Shown here: positions 60,087 to 64,000 of the stretch, piece after piece
How the letters are laid out: every line of letters starts with the position of its first letter
Position numbering within the stretch: the first letter of the stretch is position 1
Origin: Streptomyces sp. NBC_01481
GTDB taxonomy: Bacteria; Actinomycetota; Actinomycetes; Streptomycetales; Streptomycetaceae
Direction: 5' to 3'
Assembly: GCF_026339995.1 (NCBI RefSeq)
Contig: NZ_JAPEPT010000005.1
Location: 682,001-746,000 of the forward strand
DNA length: 64,000 nucleotides
The notes under the pieces: generated by a model
Seen by the model: only the letters and a program-made list of their open reading frames with translations
Told to the model about the DNA's origin: nothing
Databases searched by the model: none
Position numbers and translations under genes: made by a program

Positions 60087-60393
60087 ACCCGCACTCCGAC
60101 GGGATGGCGTAAACCCGCCCTCCCGGAGGTGCGCGAAAGCCCCGGGGGAAAGCAAGGCAAGCCGGACATCGGCGTACGTAGGGGCACAGGAGGCCTGCGA
60201 CACGCATCGTGCGCCTCCTGTGCGCCCTATGTCGCCACTGAACCTTCCTTCGATACGCTGTACCGAACCCGCCCCGCCGCATATGCCGCGGTGTTGTTGC
60301 CATTGAGGCCCACGGGTGTTCGTACGTCTTGTTCGCATTGTTCGCAGATCTCGAAAAAATCTCGTAGCCAGAACCAAGGAGTGTCATCGAGCG
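60087..60393. other. 307-nt region between thrC and thrB
   Basis: It holds the thrC terminator at 60181-60227 and presumably the thrB promoter. No further gene is seen. Confidence 0.5.
60181..60227 (+). terminator. terminator after thrC
   Basis: GGGGCACAGGAGGC (60181-60194) pairs with GCCTCCTGTGCGCCC (60213-60227) with one bulge. It separates hom-thrC from thrB transcription. Confidence 0.65.
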
Positions 60394-61314
60394 ATGGCCG
60401 GTCCAGCGTTCCGCGCCGCCGCCGTCCGAGTGCGCGTCCCCGCCACCAGCGCCAATCTCGGCCCGGGCTTCGACGCCCTCGGCCTGTCCCTGGGGCTGTA
60501 CGACGACGTCGTCGTACGGGTCGCGGACTCCGGTCTGCACATCGACATCGCGGGCGAAGGCGCATCGACGCTGCCCCGCGATGAGAGTCATCTGCTCGTA
60601 CGCTCCCTGCGTACGGCCTTCGACCTGCTCGGCGGGCAGCCGCGCGGCCTCGAGGTCGTCTGTGCCAACCGCATCCCGCACGGGCGCGGTCTGGGCTCGT
60701 CGTCGGCGGCCATCTGCGCCGGCATCGTCGCCGCCCGCGCGGTGACCATAGGGGGCGACGCCAAGCTCGACGACGCGGCACTGCTCGAGCTCGCCACCGA
60801 GATCGAGGGACACCCCGACAATGTCGCCGCGTGTCTGCTCGGCGGATTCACGCTTGCATGGACCGACGGGGGAGCGGCGCGCGCCATCAGGATGGACCCG
60901 TCCGATTCCGTCGTTCCGGTGGTTTTCGTGCCCAGCAAGCCCGTGCTGACGGAGACCGCACGCGGGCTGCTGCCGCGTACCGTCCCCCATGTGGACGCCG
61001 CCGCCAACGCGGGCCGAGCCGCCCTGCTGGTGGAGGCGCTGACCAGGCGTCCTGAGCTGCTGCTGCCCGCCACGGAGGACCGGCTCCACCAGGAATACCG
61101 GGCCCCGGCGATGCCGCAGAGCGTCGACCTTGTCAACCGACTGCGGGCCGACGGCGTCCCTGCAGTCATCTCCGGCGCGGGCCCCACGGTCCTTGCGCTG
61201 ACCGAGGACGGTGTGGCCGACAAGGTCGCACGGCTGGCGGGCGAGGGGTGGGCGGCCAACCGGCTCACCTTCGACGCCGCGGGCGCGAGTGTTCTGCCGC
61301 TCGCCCCGCAGTGA
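60394..61314 (+). CDS. thrB: homoserine kinase
   Basis: The 306-aa GHMP-family kinase phosphorylates homoserine for threonine synthase. It has 'VRVPATSANLGPGFDALGLS' near the N-terminus and the ATP loop 'PHGRGLGSSSAAI' near residue 95, and ends with 'ISGAGPTVLAL'. ATG 60394 follows AAGGAG at a spacing of 12 nt. A terminator and long gap separate it from thrC, so it has its own promoter. Confidence 0.95.
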   Translation: MAGPAFRAAAVRVRVPATSANLGPGFDALGLSLGLYDDVVVRVADSGLHIDIAGEGASTLPRDESHLLVRSLRTAFDLLGGQPRGLEVVCANRIPHGRGLGSSSAAICAGIVAARAVTIGGDAKLDDAALLELATEIEGHPDNVAACLLGGFTLAWTDGGAARAIRMDPSDSVVPVVFVPSKPVLTETARGLLPRTVPHVDAAANAGRAALLVEALTRRPELLLPATEDRLHQEYRAPAMPQSVDLVNRLRADGVPAVISGAGPTVLALTEDGVADKVARLAGEGWAANRLTFDAAGASVLPLAPQ

Positions 61315-61694
61315 CACGAGATTGCCGGTGAGGGAGAGGGGGAATGTTTGTTGGAGCCGGTAGTGTTAACCTCAAGTCTGCACCTGACGTCTTTGTGGCG
61401 CGGAGCTTCGTGTCCCCCTTCGGGACCAACATTCTTCCGGGAGCCTCCCCAACTGCCTGAGCAGCCTGCCTGAGCAGTTTCGAGCACGCTCCGGAACCGG
61501 CACGAAACCCTCGCTTTTCCAGGAGTGGGCCGAGCAGGGGGACCTCGGGCCGGACCTTGCACTGAATCTCTTTCCGCCGTTCTATCCGGCGGGACCACCG
61601 CCCCGGCATCGGTTCGCGATACGCAACCGCTGTCGGACAGCACAACCGGTCGCCGAGCCAGAAGGCCGACGTCCGCTCCAGGGAAGGACCCTTC
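61315..61694 (+). other. 380-nt leader region of rho
   Basis: No gene is seen. A tandem 13-mer (CTGCCTGAGCAGC-type, near 61450-61477) and a possible -10 TAGTGT near 61361 are present. Rho genes are commonly autoregulated through long leaders, which this length would allow. Confidence 0.45.
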
Positions 61695-63710
61695 GTGAGC
61701 GACACCACCGATCTGATGGGCGTGACTGCCGACAACAACGTCGACACCACCGCGCCCGCCGCAGGTGCTGCCTCTGGCACCACCTCACGGCGCCGCCGCT
61801 CCGGCACCGGCCTCGAGGGCATGGTCCTGGCCGAGCTGCAGCAGGTCGCGTCCGGCCTCGGCATCAGGGGCACCGCGCGCATGCGTAAGAGCCAGCTGAT
61901 CGAGGTCATCAAGGAGGCGCAGGCCGGCAGCTCCGCGCCGAAGAGCGCCGAGGCGGGTACCGGCGAGGCCGAGACCAAGCCGAAGCGCCGTGCCACCTCC
62001 AAGGCCCGCACCGGCGATGCCGCCGCCGCTGAGAAGGCCGAGAAGGCCGAGAAGGCCGTCGCCCAGCAGCAGATCGACATTCCGGGCCAGCCGGCCAGCG
62101 ACGACCAGCCGGCCGGTGAGCGCCGCCGTCGTCGGGCCACCGCGCAGGCGGGCAGCCCGGAGACCAAGGCCGAGGCCAAGACCGAGACGGCTGTCGACGT
62201 CAAGGACGTACGGACCGAGGCGGAGCCCGAGGCCAAGGCCGAGGCTGCCACCGCCGTGTCCGCGCAGGACGGCGCCGAGGGCCGCCGCGACCGCCAGGAC
62301 CGCCAGCGCGGCGAGCGTGGTGAGCGCGGGGGCGAGCGCGGGCGTGACCGTCAGCGCGACCGCCAGCGCGGCAAGGGCGACGAGCAGCAGGGCGGCCAGC
62401 GCCAGCAGCGCCAGGGCGGCCAGCAGGGCGGCCAGGGCGCAGGCCCGCGTGTCGACGAGGACGACGACTTCGAGGGCGGCCGGCGCGGACGCCGTGGCCG
62501 CTACCGCGACCGTCGTGGCCGTCGTGGCCGCGAAGACTTCGCGAGCGAGGTGCCGGTCTCCGAGGATGACGTCCTGATCCCTGTCGCGGGCATCCTGGAC
62601 ATCCTCGACAACTACGCGTTCATTCGTACGTCGGGCTACCTGCCCGGACCGAACGACGTGTACGTCTCGCTCGCCCAGGTCCGCAAGAACGGTCTGCGCA
62701 AGGGTGACCACGTCACCGGTGCCGTCCGTCAGCCCAAGGAAGGCGAGCGCCGCGAGAAGTTCAACGCGCTGGTCCGCCTCGACTCCGTCAACGGCATGGC
62801 GCCCGAATCCGGCCGCGGCCGCCCGGAGTTCCAGAAGCTGACCCCTCTCTACCCGCAGGACCGGCTGCGCCTCGAGACCGACCCGGGTGTGCTGACGACC
62901 CGGATCATCGACCTCGTCGCGCCGATCGGAAAGGGCCAGCGAGGCCTGATCGTGGCCCCGCCGAAGACCGGCAAGACCATGATCCTGCAGGCGATCGCCA
63001 ACGCGATCACGGTCAACAGCCCCGAGTGCCACCTGATGGTCGTCCTCGTCGACGAGCGTCCGGAAGAGGTCACCGACATGCAGCGGTCGGTGAAGGGCGA
63101 GGTCATCTCCTCGACCTTCGACCGCCCGGCCGAGGACCACACCACCGTCGCCGAGCTGGCCATCGAGCGCGCCAAGCGTCTCGTCGAGCTGGGCCACGAC
63201 GTGGTCGTCCTGCTGGACTCGATCACCCGCCTGGGCCGTGCGTACAACCTCGCGGCCCCCGCCTCCGGACGCATCCTGTCCGGTGGTGTCGACTCGACCG
63301 CGCTCTACCCGCCGAAGCGCTTCTTCGGTGCCGCGCGCAACATCGAGGACGGCGGCTCGCTGACCATCCTGGCCACCGCGCTGGTCGACACCGGCTCGCG
63401 TATGGACGAGGTGATCTTCGAGGAGTTCAAGGGCACCGGCAACATGGAGCTCAAGCTCGACCGGAAGCTCTCGGACAAGCGCATCTTCCCGGCGGTGGAC
63501 GTGGACGCGTCCAGCACCCGTAAGGAAGAGATCCTGCTCGGCAGCGACGAGCTCGCCATCACCTGGAAGCTGCGCCGCGTGCTGCACGCGCTCGACCAGC
63601 AGCAGGCGATCGAGCTGCTGCTCGACAAGATGAAGCAGACGAAGTCGAACGCCGAGTTCCTGCTGCAGATCCAGAAGACGACCCCGTCCGCCGGCAACGG
63701 CAGCGACTGA
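61695..63710 (+). CDS. rho: transcription termination factor Rho
   Basis: The 671-aa protein has an N-terminal Rho_N helix ('VLAELQQVASGLGIRGTARM'), then a long Ala/Lys and Arg/Gly-rich insertion (about 90-280) typical of actinobacterial Rho and likely to aid RNA binding. The cold-shock-type RNA-binding domain and the ATPase ring follow, with Walker A 'VAPPKTGKTMILQAI' near 425 and Walker B 'VVVLLDSITRLGRAYN' near 505. GTG 61695 follows GGAAGG. A strong terminator follows the gene. Confidence 0.97.
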   Translation: MSDTTDLMGVTADNNVDTTAPAAGAASGTTSRRRRSGTGLEGMVLAELQQVASGLGIRGTARMRKSQLIEVIKEAQAGSSAPKSAEAGTGEAETKPKRRATSKARTGDAAAAEKAEKAEKAVAQQQIDIPGQPASDDQPAGERRRRRATAQAGSPETKAEAKTETAVDVKDVRTEAEPEAKAEAATAVSAQDGAEGRRDRQDRQRGERGERGGERGRDRQRDRQRGKGDEQQGGQRQQRQGGQQGGQGAGPRVDEDDDFEGGRRGRRGRYRDRRGRRGREDFASEVPVSEDDVLIPVAGILDILDNYAFIRTSGYLPGPNDVYVSLAQVRKNGLRKGDHVTGAVRQPKEGERREKFNALVRLDSVNGMAPESGRGRPEFQKLTPLYPQDRLRLETDPGVLTTRIIDLVAPIGKGQRGLIVAPPKTGKTMILQAIANAITVNSPECHLMVVLVDERPEEVTDMQRSVKGEVISSTFDRPAEDHTTVAELAIERAKRLVELGHDVVVLLDSITRLGRAYNLAAPASGRILSGGVDSTALYPPKRFFGAARNIEDGGSLTILATALVDTGSRMDEVIFEEFKGTGNMELKLDRKLSDKRIFPAVDVDASSTRKEEILLGSDELAITWKLRRVLHALDQQQAIELLLDKMKQTKSNAEFLLQIQKTTPSAGNGSD

Positions 63711-63729
63711 CGTCGTCCTTCGTTCAACA

Positions 63730-63761
63730 GACCGCCCCGTCACCCAGGTGACGGGGCGGTC
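63730..63761 (+). terminator. intrinsic terminator of rho
   Basis: GACCGCCCCGTCACC (63730-63744) pairs perfectly with 63747-63761 and is followed by TCGTTTTCTC, a T-rich tract. Confidence 0.9.
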
Positions 63762-63975
63762 TCGTTTTCTCCCGAGCCCCATCAGCCGCTGGTCAACGCT
63801 CAGTTGACGTGCGTATCATGCGCTGGTTACCGGTGGGGGGGAATCCGCCGCAGCACCGAGAGAGGCCGGGGGGCCTCGGGTCCGGGCTGCCCTGTTGTTC
63901 GTTTGCCCCACCGCGCCCGTTTGTCTACCGGTGGGGCCGTGTGCGCTCTGCCGGTTCAACCCGAGGGGTTACCGA

Positions 63976-64000
63976 GTGCAGATACGCACCCGTGGTGGTC
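63976..64000 (+). CDS. possible start of a downstream gene, cut by window edge
   Basis: A GTG at 63976 after GAGGGG opens a frame 'VQIRTRGG' that runs to the window edge. Only 8 codons are visible, so the product cannot be named. Confidence 0.3.

Overview
The window is high-GC DNA with Streptomyces gene content. The right end holds the conserved chromosomal cluster nrtL-lysA-hom-thrC-thrB-rho next to a tRNA-Arg(CCG). Start codons are often GTG, and coupled genes overlap by 1 or 4 nt, which is typical of the genus. All assignments come from reading the sequence and recognising motifs; no database search was run.

Region 1 (1-31.4 kb) is a defence island. A complete BREX type 2 (Pgl) system lies in two blocks: pglW (1.5-5.9 kb) and pglX (7.4-11.1 kb), then, after a 5.7 kb accessory interval, a coupled operon pglY-pglZ-brxD-brxHI (16.9-27.0 kb). 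A DUF2075-type nuclease/helicase gene, cut by the window edge, is divergent from pglW. An orphan membrane-protein gene sits between pglW and pglX. The accessory interval holds a DUF397 gene, a DUF5753 regulator split by an IS630-type element that carries an alpha/beta hydrolase passenger, an HATPase-like protein, a Phd/VapC pair, an orphan gene and a TIM-barrel-like protein with a TGT-type zinc motif. A DUF3800 gene and a type I methyltransferase/specificity pair (hsdM/hsdS, no hsdR visible) complete the island.

Region 2 (31,411-54,555) is a 23.1 kb integrated actinomycete integrative and conjugative element (AICE). It is bounded by identical 43-bp repeats matching the 3' part of tRNA-Arg(CCG). 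Its core is a regulator block (GntR-like, HD, Nudix, XRE), a transfer block (DUF2637 protein, RRQRL zinc protein, FtsK/TraB-type translocase followed by a repeat-rich clt candidate), small membrane proteins, a DpdA-like protein, a primase-polymerase plus RepA-like helicase replicon, xis and int. The integrase is frameshifted just before its second catalytic box. The left arm carries cargo: a PIN/HTH toxin-antitoxin pair, an ABC-three-component (ABC-3C) conflict system with a nuclease-like effector, and a RelE-like toxin operon. These cassettes are separated by dispersed copies of a 90-180 bp module that also forms the 3' end of the element's own helicase gene. A lower-GC orphan membrane-protein gene lies between int and the right att site.

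Region 3 (54.5-64 kb) is core chromosome: tRNA-Arg, a single-domain response regulator, the ArgS-like protein NrtL, lysine/threonine biosynthesis (lysA, hom, thrC, thrB), rho with a 380-nt leader and a strong terminator, and the first codons of one more gene.

The least-explained signals are the dispersed rep-end modules with covarying palindromes that partition cargo, a pair of covarying stem-loops with an identical 17-nt loop ahead of two element genes, a 15-bp motif at the same distance (57-58 nt) upstream of pglX and pglY, and the IS630-bounded hydrolase element.
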